Shown here in pieces: positions 1 to 5,306 of a DNA stretch of 6,549 bases. The stretch comes from Moraxella bovis. Its GTDB lineage: Bacteria > Pseudomonadota > Gammaproteobacteria > Pseudomonadales > Moraxellaceae. The stretch is from positions 1-6,549 of the forward strand of contig NZ_MUXV01000092.1 of NCBI RefSeq assembly GCF_002014975.1, in the 5' to 3' direction. Position 1 is the first letter of the stretch. Every line of letters begins with the position of its first letter. The notes under the pieces are model-generated. The model was not told the DNA's origin. It ran no database searches and saw nothing but the letters and a program-made list of their open reading frames with translations. A program made the position numbers and the translations under genes.

Positions 1-19
1 TTGAGAGTGGGGTAAAATA
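1..19 (+). repeat. Left arm of a 19-bp terminal inverted repeat
   Basis: The first 19 bases, TTGAGAGTGGGGTAAAATA, are the exact reverse complement of 6530-6548 at the other edge of the window. The match stops sharply at base 20. Read from inside the window outward, both arms begin TA-TTTTACCCC, so a TA dinucleotide lies at each inner border. This would suit the ends of an insertion sequence that duplicates TA (IS630/Tc1-mariner type), but no transposase is inside the window and the identification is inference. It could also be another dispersed intergenic repeat. Confidence 0.75.
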
Positions 20-24
20 TGTTT

Positions 25-40
25 TGAGAAAGTTTTCTCA
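25..40. repeat. Small perfect inverted repeat upstream of the DUF3108 gene
   Basis: TGAGAAA and TTTCTCA form two 7-bp arms around a 2-base centre (GT). It lies about 30 bases before the predicted -35 box of the following gene, so it could be a regulator site. It could also be a weak terminator stem for a gene to the left, since AAAA rather than a T run follows on the + strand. I cannot tell which from this sequence. Confidence 0.35.
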
Positions 41-71
41 CAAAATGCTACAAATCATCATGCCATCACCC

Positions 72-100
72 TTGTAATTGTAACAAAAAATGTCAATAAT
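72..100 (+). promoter_or_regulatory. Probable sigma-70 promoter for the DUF3108 gene
   Basis: TTGTAA (72-77) and AATAAT (95-100) are separated by 17 bases. They match the -35 and -10 consensus at 4/6 and 5/6 positions. The predicted start point near 107 gives a leader of about 35 bases before the ATG at 143, leaving room for the ribosome binding site. No better pair is visible in the 142-base upstream region. Confidence 0.5.
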
Positions 101-142
101 AAGCCCATGTTTTAAATTAATTTGCAAAGCAAGAGAGTGATT

Positions 143-847
143 ATGTCTGTATTAAATAAATTTTTCAAAACTGCCACCACTGCCACTGTTGCCACAGGCA
201 TTACCATGGGGGCAACCTTATCTGCCAATGCGGCAGATTTATCGGGCTTTTCTGCCACTTATGCGGTCAAAGCAGATGGCAGAAATGGCACGGCAACACG
301 CACTTTAACCAAAAATGGCAATAATTACAGCTACAACGTCAAAGCCAGTGCTGCAGGCGTGGCAAGCGTGAACCAATCGGCAAATTTTAGCTTATCTAAT
401 GGCAGAATTATACCGTCTAGCTCCAATATGTCAGTTAAAGTGCTGGGTGTGGGGCGTACTCATAATATCAAGTTTAATAACTCTGCCAAATCGGTGGTTA
501 GTACTTATAAAGGCAAATCCACCACCTTAAAAATGAACGGACAAGCCTATGATGATTTGAGCCTAGAAGCTCAAATCCGTCAAGAGCTGATTAACGGTAA
601 GTTTAGCGGTAATTACCATTTGGTTAAGAAAAATGAAATAGAAGCCACCAAATTTAGACGTTCGGGCAGTAGCAAAATCACCGTCCCTGCGGGTACTTAT
701 GACGCCATTCGCATTGACCGTGTGCATGATGACAAAGGGCGTGCCACGAGCTTTTGGCTTGCCCCAAGCCTAAATTATCTACCTATCAAAGTCAGCCAAA
801 CCAATGACGGCAAAGTCATTAGCATGGAATTGATTAAGGTGAATTAA
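143..847 (+). CDS. DUF3108 family secreted protein
   Basis: A 234-residue protein that I recognise as DUF3108-like; the molecular function of that family is not established. The N-terminus is a typical Sec signal peptide: K6 and K9, then a small-residue hydrophobic stretch (about 10-27), ending A28-N29-A30 before ADLSGF, so the mature protein should be periplasmic or attached to the outer envelope. The mature part is rich in Ser, Asn, Thr and Lys with alternating polar and hydrophobic residues, suggesting beta-sheet. The C-terminal half carries the family-like stretch VPAGTYDAIRIDRV followed by TSFWLAPSLNYLPIKV. The frame is open back to a TTG at 122. I chose ATG 143 because GAGAG lies just upstream and the signal peptide begins properly there. 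It has its own promoter upstream and an intrinsic terminator downstream, so it appears monocistronic. Confidence 0.85.
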   Translation: MSVLNKFFKTATTATVATGITMGATLSANAADLSGFSATYAVKADGRNGTATRTLTKNGNNYSYNVKASAAGVASVNQSANFSLSNGRIIPSSSNMSVKVLGVGRTHNIKFNNSAKSVVSTYKGKSTTLKMNGQAYDDLSLEAQIRQELINGKFSGNYHLVKKNEIEATKFRRSGSSKITVPAGTYDAIRIDRVHDDKGRATSFWLAPSLNYLPIKVSQTNDGKVISMELIKVN

Positions 848-875
848 TAGGTAAATCAAAGACAGATTTAAAAAT

Positions 876-904
876 AAAAAGGCGGACAAGGTTTCGCCTT
901 TTTT
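876..904 (+). terminator. Intrinsic terminator after the DUF3108 gene
   Basis: AAAAAGGCG (876-884) pairs with CGCCTTTTT (895-903) around a 10-base loop, and the T run extends to 904. It lies about 30 bases after the stop codon. The A tract, GC core and T tract make a standard Rho-independent terminator that separates this gene from the pyrH transcription unit. The A tract on the other side means it may also act on the - strand. Confidence 0.85.
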
Positions 905-907
905 AAT

Positions 908-937
908 TTTACAATATTTGGCAAAATGTGATAAAAT
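908..937 (+). promoter_or_regulatory. Probable sigma-70 promoter for pyrH
   Basis: TTTACA (908-913) and TAAAAT (932-937) are separated by 18 bases, and each differs from the consensus at one position. The start point should fall near 944, about 30 bases before the pyrH ATG. The pair begins immediately after the preceding terminator, as expected for the head of a new operon. Confidence 0.65.
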
Positions 938-972
938 TACTTAATTTGTATTTAAATTATAACAGGTGTGCC

Positions 973-1716
973 ATGTCAGACATTAATAACCCCAACGACA
1001 AAAATCCAAAATTCTCTCGTATCCTACTAAAGCTCTCAGGCGAAGCCCTAGCAGGGGGCAAAGACATGGGCATTGATGCGTCCATTCTTGATCAGATGAG
1101 CCTGTCTATTGCCCATTTGCGTGGGCTTGGCGTGCAAGTGGGGATTGTCGTTGGGGGTGGTAATTTGTATCGTGGTAGTACCCTACAAAAAGAAGGGCTT
1201 GTCGGGCGTGTTACAGGTGACCAAATGGGCATGCTTGCCACCGTGATGAATGGTCTTGCCATGCGTGATGCCCTAGTCCGCCGTAACATCAAATGCCGTC
1301 TCATGTCCGCTCTTAACATCGCTACCATTGGCGAGCCGTATTCTAGCCGTGAAGCCATTCGCCACCTAAATAATGGCGAGGTGTGTATTTTTGTGGCAGG
1401 TACGGGTAATCCGTTTTTTACCACCGATACGGCGGCGTGCTTGCGTGGGATTGAGATTGAAGCGGGGCTTATCTTGAAGGCGACCAAAGTGGACGGTGTG
1501 TACGACAAAGACCCAAGCGTTCATGCCGATGCGGTTAAATACGACAGCCTAACCTTTGACAAAGCTCTAGAAGACAAATTGGGCGTGATGGACTTAACCG
1601 CCATTGCCCTATGCCGTGAACACAACGTGCCGTTGCAGGTGTTTGACATGAACAAACCCAACGCCCTATTAAATGTTGTCATGGGCGAAAAAGAAGGTAC
1701 ACGAGTGTATCATTAA
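973..1716 (+). CDS. pyrH: UMP kinase (uridylate kinase)
   Basis: PyrH phosphorylates UMP to UDP with ATP in the cytoplasm, the first dedicated step of UTP and CTP supply. The bacterial enzyme belongs to the amino-acid kinase fold and is usually a hexamer controlled by GTP and UTP. The 247-residue product is close to the E. coli length of 241. Visible motifs in order: KLSGEAL (20-26, phosphate binding), VGGGN with R67-G68 (60-68), [20 protein letters not shown] (82-101), [13 protein letters not shown] (143-155, UMP and catalytic region) and [13 protein letters not shown] (169-181, nucleotide binding). The frame stays open upstream to a GTG at 928, but the ATG at 973 has AGG six bases before it, and its N-terminal length fits the family. 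The 928 start would place the start codon ahead of the predicted transcription start. It heads the run leading to frr, 137 bases downstream. Confidence 0.97.
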   Translation: MSDINNPNDKNPKFSRILLKLSGEALAGGKDMGIDASILDQMSLSIAHLRGLGVQVGIVVGGGNLYRGSTLQKEGLVGRVTGDQMGMLATVMNGLAMRDALVRRNIKCRLMSALNIATIGEPYSSREAIRHLNNGEVCIFVAGTGNPFFTTDTAACLRGIEIEAGLILKATKVDGVYDKDPSVHADAVKYDSLTFDKALEDKLGVMDLTAIALCREHNVPLQVFDMNKPNALLNVVMGEKEGTRVYH

Positions 1717-1734
1717 TTCAATTTTTATTGAATT
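1715..1734. repeat. AT-rich hairpin overlapping the pyrH stop codon
   Basis: AATTCAAT (1715-1722) and ATTGAATT (1727-1734) form a perfect 8-bp stem with a TTTT loop. It begins inside the pyrH TAA stop. It has no GC core and no following T run, so it is a poor terminator. An mRNA 3'-end stabilising or processing role is possible but not shown. Confidence 0.4.
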
Positions 1735-1785
1735 TAAAATCAACTTTAAAAAGTGTTAAATCTTGCTTATCATACCGATTGGTGG

Positions 1786-1804
1786 GGGCGAATCATATTC
1801 GCCC
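1786..1804. repeat. GGGCGAAT palindromic repeat between pyrH and frr
   Basis: GGGCGAAT (1786-1793) and ATTCGCCC (1797-1804) form a perfect 8-bp stem with a 3-base loop. A related hairpin with the same GGGCGA core lies at 2426-2446 after frr. Short intergenic palindromes of this sort are common in Moraxella, Neisseria and other bacteria. It lies about 50 bases before the frr start and lacks a T run, so read-through into frr is likely. Confidence 0.7.
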
Positions 1805-1853
1805 TGATTTAACAAAATCAATGTTTAGCAAATATTGTAAATAGGAAACCCTT

Positions 1854-2408
1854 ATGATTAACCAAATCAAAACAGACGGCAAAGCCCGTATGGAAAAATC
1901 GCTTGAAGCTCTAGAAAGTGCGTTTGCCAAACTGCGTACAGGACGAGCTCACCCTGGTATCTTGTCAAGCGTCATGGTCAGCTACTATGGCTCGGACATG
2001 CCCCTAAACCAAGTGGCAAGCGTGAACGTAGAAGACAGTCGTACTCTGCTTGTACAGCCCTTTGACCGCTCTATGGTGCAAGCGGTGGATAAGGCGATCC
2101 GTGAAGCGGATTTGGGGCTTAACCCCATGACCGCAGACGTAATTCGTGTGCCAATGCCTGCCTTGACCGAAGAGACTCGTAAGGATATGCAAAAATTGGC
2201 TCGCTCTGATGCCGAGTCTGCCCGTGTGTCGGTGCGTAATATCCGCCGTGATATGCTAGGCGACATCAAAAAATTGGTCAAAGACAAAGAAGCCAGCGAA
2301 GATGACGAACGCCGTGCCGAGACCGACATTCAAAAGCTCACCGATGACTTTATCAAAGCGATTGACACTCGCCTTGCCAAAAAAGAAAGCGAGCTTATGG
2401 AAGTCTAA
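1854..2408 (+). CDS. frr: Ribosome recycling factor
   Basis: Frr works with EF-G (and IF3) to split the post-termination ribosome from mRNA and tRNA in the cytoplasm. The 184-residue product matches the family length (185 in E. coli). It shows the expected layout: the first helix with [12 protein letters not shown] (26-37), the beta-rich domain II region around [18 protein letters not shown], and the return helices with TEETRK, VRNIRRD (the conserved basic patch on domain I) and [25 protein letters not shown] cut here into its usual acidic C-terminal helix. The ATG at 1854 has AGGA seven bases upstream. It lies downstream of pyrH as in most bacteria, with a palindromic repeat in the gap, and is followed by a second hairpin before uppS. 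Confidence 0.97.
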   Translation: MINQIKTDGKARMEKSLEALESAFAKLRTGRAHPGILSSVMVSYYGSDMPLNQVASVNVEDSRTLLVQPFDRSMVQAVDKAIREADLGLNPMTADVIRVPMPALTEETRKDMQKLARSDAESARVSVRNIRRDMLGDIKKLVKDKEASEDDERRAETDIQKLTDDFIKAIDTRLAKKESELMEV

Positions 2409-2418
2409 CAGGCAACCA

Positions 2419-2450
2419 ACAAATGTAGGGCGAGCCATTCGCCCTATTTG
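2419..2450. repeat. GGGCGA-type hairpin after frr, possible terminator or attenuator
   Basis: TAGGGCGA (2426-2433) and TCGCCCTA (2439-2446) form a perfect 8-bp stem with a 5-base loop. Outside it, ACAAA (2419-2423) can pair with TTTGT (2447-2451) if two bases bulge out. It lies 11 bases after the frr stop. The GC-rich core followed by TTTGT resembles a weak terminator, so it may reduce transcription into uppS. It shares the core of the 1786-1804 repeat, so it may simply be another copy of a dispersed element. Confidence 0.6.
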
Positions 2451-2484
2451 TATCATTTATCATTGACAAATCCGCCTATCTATC

Positions 2485-3234
2485 ATGCCAAACGCCCCAT
2501 TACCCCCCATTTTAAGCCTACCCCAACACATCGCCATTATCATGGACGGTAACAACCGCTATGGCAAGGCTCACGCTTTGCAGGCAGGGGCAGGGCATAT
2601 CAAGGGCAAAGACGCACTTGACCCCATTGTGGAGCATTGTTTGGCACGGGGCGTTAAGGTTTTGACGGTGTTTGCCTTTTCGTCCGAAAACTGGGCAAGA
2701 CCACAGGCGGAAGTGGCACTGCTTATGCGACTACTTGAAAGCACCATTCATGAGCAAATGCCCCGCATGAACAAATACCAAATTCGCCTAAGGTTTATCG
2801 GCGACAGGTCAATGCTAAATTCCGACCTGCAAGCCCTTATGACAGACGCAGAAAATAAGACCGCCCATTTTGACAAAATGACGCTTGTCATCGCAATCAG
2901 CTATGGCGGACAATGGGACATCGCTCAGGCGTGCCAAAAATTAGCCATACAAGTCCAAAAAGGCGAACTTAACCCAAATGATGTCAATGCACGCCTTATC
3001 GGACAAAATGTAGAACTTGCCGATTTGCCCGATGTGGATATGCTGATTCGCACGGGGGGCGAGTGGCGTATTTCTAACTTTTTGCTGTGGCAGTCGGCTT
3101 ATGCCGAGCTGTTTTTTACCGATACATTGTGGCCTGATTTTGGGGCGGACGAGCTTGATAAGATGATACAAGATTTTGGCAATCGTGAAAGACGTTTTGG
3201 TAAAACCAGTGAGCAGGTGCAAGGCGAAAGTTAA
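2485..3234 (+). CDS. uppS: Undecaprenyl diphosphate synthase (cis-prenyltransferase)
   Basis: UppS condenses eight isopentenyl diphosphates onto farnesyl diphosphate to make C55 undecaprenyl diphosphate, the precursor of the lipid carrier for peptidoglycan and surface glycans. The 249-residue product is of normal length. Motifs: HIAIIMDGNNRYGK (15-28) with the catalytic Asp at 21, FSSENWARP (65-73), SYGGQWDI (139-146), RTGGEWRISNFLLWQ (189-203) and AYAELFFTDTLWPDF (205-219), where E208 fits the Mg-linked Glu. GNNRY replaces the E. coli GNGRW, and W follows RTGGE where His is common; Acinetobacter has similar changes, so activity is not in doubt. ATG 2485 is the only plausible start, because the upstream frame has a stop at 2464, yet no clear Shine-Dalgarno precedes it. 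The product of dxr in this window feeds the same isoprenoid route. Confidence 0.95.
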   Translation: MPNAPLPPILSLPQHIAIIMDGNNRYGKAHALQAGAGHIKGKDALDPIVEHCLARGVKVLTVFAFSSENWARPQAEVALLMRLLESTIHEQMPRMNKYQIRLRFIGDRSMLNSDLQALMTDAENKTAHFDKMTLVIAISYGGQWDIAQACQKLAIQVQKGELNPNDVNARLIGQNVELADLPDVDMLIRTGGEWRISNFLLWQSAYAELFFTDTLWPDFGADELDKMIQDFGNRERRFGKTSEQVQGES

Positions 3235-3255
3235 GGATTGATTTTAATATTTTTT

Positions 3256-3600
3256 ATGCAAAACGACATTAAACAAACTTACCGTTATTTATTTAAATTG
3301 CCCAGTAGTGTGCTATTGATTGTTTTGTTTGTAATATTGATGGTCAGTGAAAAACAAGCATTGGCAATGCTATTAAAAGGCAATGGGGTAATGTTAATGG
3401 CATCAATAGTGTTTGGTATTTGGTTTCTTTGTGAGCGAATGTTTGAAAAATTGATTAAATTTTATTGTACTAATGGTAAATTTCCAGATAAACAACTTAT
3501 CAATGCTAATAATAAAGCAAAATGGATTTCTTATTTGGCAGGAATATTGCTGATTATTGGTATTGTTTATGTGCGTAGTTTGATAAAAATGGCGGTTTGA
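3256..3600 (+). CDS. Small membrane protein of unknown function, paralogue A
   Basis: A 114-residue protein I do not recognise. It has three hydrophobic stretches (about 18-30, 44-59 and 91-106) that could be membrane helices. Between the second and third lies a polar loop with KFYCTN (68-73), then F76, Q80-L81, N85 and KAKW (87-90). About half its residues match the protein at 4018-4356 by eye, including the N-terminal TYRYLFKLP, and DNA similarity is visible around the start, the loop and the stop, so the two are paralogues. I chose ATG 3256 because it aligns with the paralogue's start. The frame is open to TTG 3238, but AAGGA (3233-3237) touches that TTG and lies 18 bases from the ATG, so neither start is ideally placed. 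It follows uppS by 21 bases and is probably co-transcribed with it. A hand count of line 3301-3360 gives about 35% GC, against 52% in one uppS line. Confidence 0.75.
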   Translation: MQNDIKQTYRYLFKLPSSVLLIVLFVILMVSEKQALAMLLKGNGVMLMASIVFGIWFLCERMFEKLIKFYCTNGKFPDKQLINANNKAKWISYLAGILLIIGIVYVRSLIKMAV

Positions 3601-3602
3601 TT

Positions 3603-3633
3603 TTATCAATTAAATTTCAATTTAATTTGATAA
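3603..3633. repeat. Long AT-rich inverted repeat between the first two small genes
   Basis: TTATCAATTAAATT (3603-3616) pairs with 3619-3633 over 14 bases with one bulged T, leaving a 2-base loop. It starts three bases after the stop of the first small gene and ends ten bases before the next start. It has no GC core, so termination is uncertain. It could stabilise or process the mRNA, or bind a dimeric regulator. Confidence 0.55.
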
Positions 3634-3642
3634 TTTGAATGA

Positions 3643-3939
3643 ATGATGAAAAAATTATTTAAATACGACTTTTTGGATAAAAATAAAGGCATTCAATCGG
3701 CATTTTTTAGCGTGTCATTTTGTGTATTTATTGCCATTCCAAAATATAATACATTGTTTATTATTGTCTTGGGTGTGATTTGGGCGGCTTTGTTATGTGG
3801 TATTTATGCCTTTCTTGATAAATGGCTTGCTAAACAAAATTTTAATCAAAATCAATTAAGTATTTTTAATAAAATAGCTTGGATTATTTATATTATCAGC
3901 TTGATGGTGGCGGGTTATTTGGTCATTTGGCAAGATTGA
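3643..3939 (+). CDS. Small membrane protein of unknown function, divergent member B
   Basis: A 98-residue hydrophobic protein that I cannot assign to a family. After a basic, polar start (MMKKLFKYDFLDKNKG) it has likely membrane segments at about 19-32, 37-57 and 79-96. It lacks the KFYCTN motif of its neighbours. It keeps a matching C-terminal pattern: F67, Q71-L72, N76, A79-W80 and Y83, with the same spacing as in both neighbours except for one residue missing before the Trp. This suggests a distant shared origin, but the stretch is short and the inference modest. Either ATG 3643 or ATG 3646 could start it, and no strong Shine-Dalgarno is present, so translation may be weak. Hand-counted GC in line 3781-3840 is about 37%. 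Confidence 0.65.
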   Translation: MMKKLFKYDFLDKNKGIQSAFFSVSFCVFIAIPKYNTLFIIVLGVIWAALLCGIYAFLDKWLAKQNFNQNQLSIFNKIAWIIYIISLMVAGYLVIWQD

Positions 3940-3956
3940 CAAATCATTCATTGGGC

Positions 3957-3980
3957 ATAAGGTGCGTATCACGCACCATT
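3957..3980 (+). repeat. GGTGCGT palindromic repeat, copy 1
   Basis: GGTGCGT (3961-3967) and ACGCACC (3971-3977) form a perfect 7-bp stem with an ATC loop. The surrounding 24 bases match 4366-4389 at 23 positions in the same orientation, giving direct repeats on both sides of the gene at 4018-4356. It stands 38 bases before that gene's start. Confidence 0.8.
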
Positions 3981-4017
3981 GAGTGAAGTGATAAATTTGA
4001 ATTAAAAGGAAGTTTGT

Positions 4018-4356
4018 ATGAATGAATTGCAAAAAACTTACCGTTATTTATTTAAATTACCCATGAGTGTGCCGTTAATTATTCTGTTTTTTATATTAAT
4101 GGTAATTGATAAACAAGTACTGGTAATGCTATTAAGAAAAGAAGGGGCGATTTGGATTTCTTTGGCATTATTGATTGTTTTGGCTTGTGAGTTTATTTTT
4201 AAAAAAGTGGTAAAATTTTATTGTACCAATAGACAATTTTCAAACGAGCAATTAGAAAGTGCCAACCAAAAGGCAAAATGGGTGGTTTATTTTTCTATTG
4301 TGGCGTTGGTGTTTTCTTTATTTTATATGCGTTATTTGATAAAAATCGTGGTTTGA
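4018..4356 (+). CDS. Small membrane protein of unknown function, paralogue C
   Basis: A 112-residue paralogue of the protein at 3256-3600, about half identical by eye; I know no function for it. It begins MNELQKTYRYLFKLP and has hydrophobic segments at about 17-30, 44-60 and 88-104. The loop between the last two carries KFYCTN (66-71), F74, Q78-L79, N83 and KAKW (85-88). The loop and the N-terminal TYRYLFKLP are better conserved than the membrane segments, so they probably matter most. The start is well supported: AAGGAAG (4006-4012) lies five bases before the ATG, a much better ribosome site than those of the other two small genes. Near-identical 24-bp direct repeats flank it. Hand-counted GC of line 4201-4260 is only 25%, well below the 52-60% in sampled lines of cdsA and dxr. 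Confidence 0.8.
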   Translation: MNELQKTYRYLFKLPMSVPLIILFFILMVIDKQVLVMLLRKEGAIWISLALLIVLACEFIFKKVVKFYCTNRQFSNEQLESANQKAKWVVYFSIVALVFSLFYMRYLIKIVV

Positions 4357-4365
4357 GTTTTAAGT

Positions 4366-4389
4366 ATAAGGTGCATATCACGCACCATT
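4366..4389 (+). repeat. GGTGCGT palindromic repeat, copy 2
   Basis: This copy matches 3957-3980 in the same orientation with a single change (G to A at 4375), which breaks one base pair of its own small stem. It begins ten bases after the stop of the third small gene. It can pair instead with the inverted copy at 4410-4429. Confidence 0.8.
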
Positions 4390-4429
4390 TAAAGCACAAT
4401 ACCAATAGCGGTGCGTAATATGCACCTTA
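4367..4429. terminator. Large hairpin before cdsA formed by two inverted GGTGCGT repeats, possible terminator
   Basis: Bases 4367-4386 pair with 4410-4429 over 20 bp with one mismatch (C4379 against A4417), leaving a 23-base loop. This is the strongest predicted structure in the window. A T-rich stretch (TTATATTATTTTT) follows about eight bases later rather than directly, so it is not a textbook terminator. It could still block or slow read-through from the small genes into cdsA, or protect the mRNA 3' end. Confidence 0.55.
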
Positions 4430-4430
4430 C
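4410..4430 (-). repeat. GGTGCGT palindromic repeat, copy 3 (inverted)
   Basis: Read on the - strand this is GTAAGGTGCATATTACGCACC. Apart from its first base it matches copy 2 except for one position (T for C). It lies 46 bases before the cdsA start and is the right arm of the large hairpin. Confidence 0.75.
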
Positions 4431-4475
4431 GAGTGTTATATTATTTTTGAGATTATTAAAACTGGAAACCCTTAA

Positions 4476-5306
4476 ATGTGGCAACGAATTAAAACCGCAA
4501 TCATCCTAGTCATTATCGTTGGTGTGGCGATGTTCACCAGTCGTCAGCCTTTTTTGTTTTTGCCACTTTTGACGGTCGGTACGCTCATTGCGTCCCATGA
4601 GTGGACAAAACTCATGCCAAAACGCAAACAGCCTGCTCAGTTTATCGCTCTGATGCTTGCGGTTACGCTTGTCAGTATTTTTGTGCCTGTCTCTTGGGTG
4701 GTGTGGTGGGTGCTGTCTTTTGGGATATGGCTTATGGCAACCAAATGGGTGCTTGTTTATCCCGCCCAAGAAAAATGGTACGGCAAACGCTTGTTTTTTA
4801 TGGGGATTGTCATCTTAACCGCCAGCATTACCGCCATGTATAGTCTATGGCAAGTGTCGCCTTGGTGGCTCATGTATGTGTTTCTTTTGGTGTGGTGTGC
4901 CGATAGTGGGGCGTATTTTGTTGGGCGTAAACTTGGCAAACGCAAACTTGCCCCCAACGTCTCGCCCAATAAATCCATAGAAGGGCTGATTGGCGGTATC
5001 ATCACGGCAAGCCTTGTGGCGGTGGGCGTGGGCTTTGGGCTAAAACTTGACACGGTGGCACTTATTGCCTTTTTGGGTTTATCGGGCTTGACAGTACTGG
5101 CAAGTGTGCTTGGCGATTTGTTTGAATCCATGCTAAAACGCCGAGCTGGGATTAAGGACTCTGGCACCATTCTGCCAGGGCATGGCGGTGTGCTTGACCG
5201 CATTGATAGTTTGCTGTCAGCTACGCCTGTGTTTGCTCTTGGGGTCTTGGTGCTCGTGTATTTGGGCGTATTGCCTGCTCTTGGCGACTTAAAGGGGCTT
5301 TTGTGA
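4476..5306 (+). CDS. cdsA: Phosphatidate cytidylyltransferase (CDP-diacylglycerol synthase)
   Basis: CdsA makes CDP-diacylglycerol from phosphatidic acid and CTP at the inner membrane, the branch point for phosphatidylethanolamine, phosphatidylglycerol and cardiolipin. The 276-residue product is strongly hydrophobic with about eight possible membrane segments. It has the family's conserved block CADSGAYFVGRKLGKRKLAP (141-160) followed by SPNKSIEG. The CDP-alcohol cytidylyltransferase signature spans 218-244: S218, K221-R222, K227-D228, P234, H236-G237-G238, D241-R242 and D244. All positions of the usual pattern are present. The ATG at 4476 has GGAAA eight bases upstream in a leader that shares GGAAACCCTTA with the frr leader. 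It normally lies right after uppS; here the three small membrane genes separate them. It overlaps dxr by one base, indicating coupled translation. Confidence 0.96.
   Translation: MWQRIKTAIILVIIVGVAMFTSRQPFLFLPLLTVGTLIASHEWTKLMPKRKQPAQFIALMLAVTLVSIFVPVSWVVWWVLSFGIWLMATKWVLVYPAQEKWYGKRLFFMGIVILTASITAMYSLWQVSPWWLMYVFLLVWCADSGAYFVGRKLGKRKLAPNVSPNKSIEGLIGGIITASLVAVGVGFGLKLDTVALIAFLGLSGLTVLASVLGDLFESMLKRRAGIKDSGTILPGHGGVLDRIDSLLSATPVFALGVLVLVYLGVLPALGDLKGLL

Noticed and set aside
122..142. TTG start for the DUF3108 gene
   Set aside because: It would place extra charged residues ahead of the signal peptide and remove the GAGAG ribosome site that fits the ATG at 143.
928..972. Upstream GTG start for pyrH
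   Set aside because: It would add 15 hydrophobic and polar residues not expected in PyrH, and the codon lies within the predicted promoter, before the -10 box.
1092..1508. Antisense open frame of 138 codons inside pyrH
   Set aside because: It lies entirely opposite a well-conserved gene, has a low-complexity Ser/Arg/Pro composition typical of shadow frames, and shows no family motif.
1809..1838. Possible promoter for frr (TTAACA, 18 bases, TATTGT)
   Set aside because: The -10 match is weak, and the predicted transcription start would fall inside or after the frr ribosome binding site.
2463..2468. Perfect TTGACA box upstream of uppS
   Set aside because: No acceptable -10 lies 16-18 bases downstream. 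The best AT-rich hexamer (TATCAT) is only 12 bases away and overlaps the start codon.
3957..4430. CRISPR-like array from the three GGTGCGT repeats
   Set aside because: There are only three copies, one inverted and unevenly spaced, one interval contains a complete gene, and there are no cas genes.
4757..5203. Antisense open frame of 148 codons inside cdsA
   Set aside because: It mirrors the cdsA signature region, has no ribosome site that stands out, and its Ser/Pro-rich product looks like a reverse-strand artefact.
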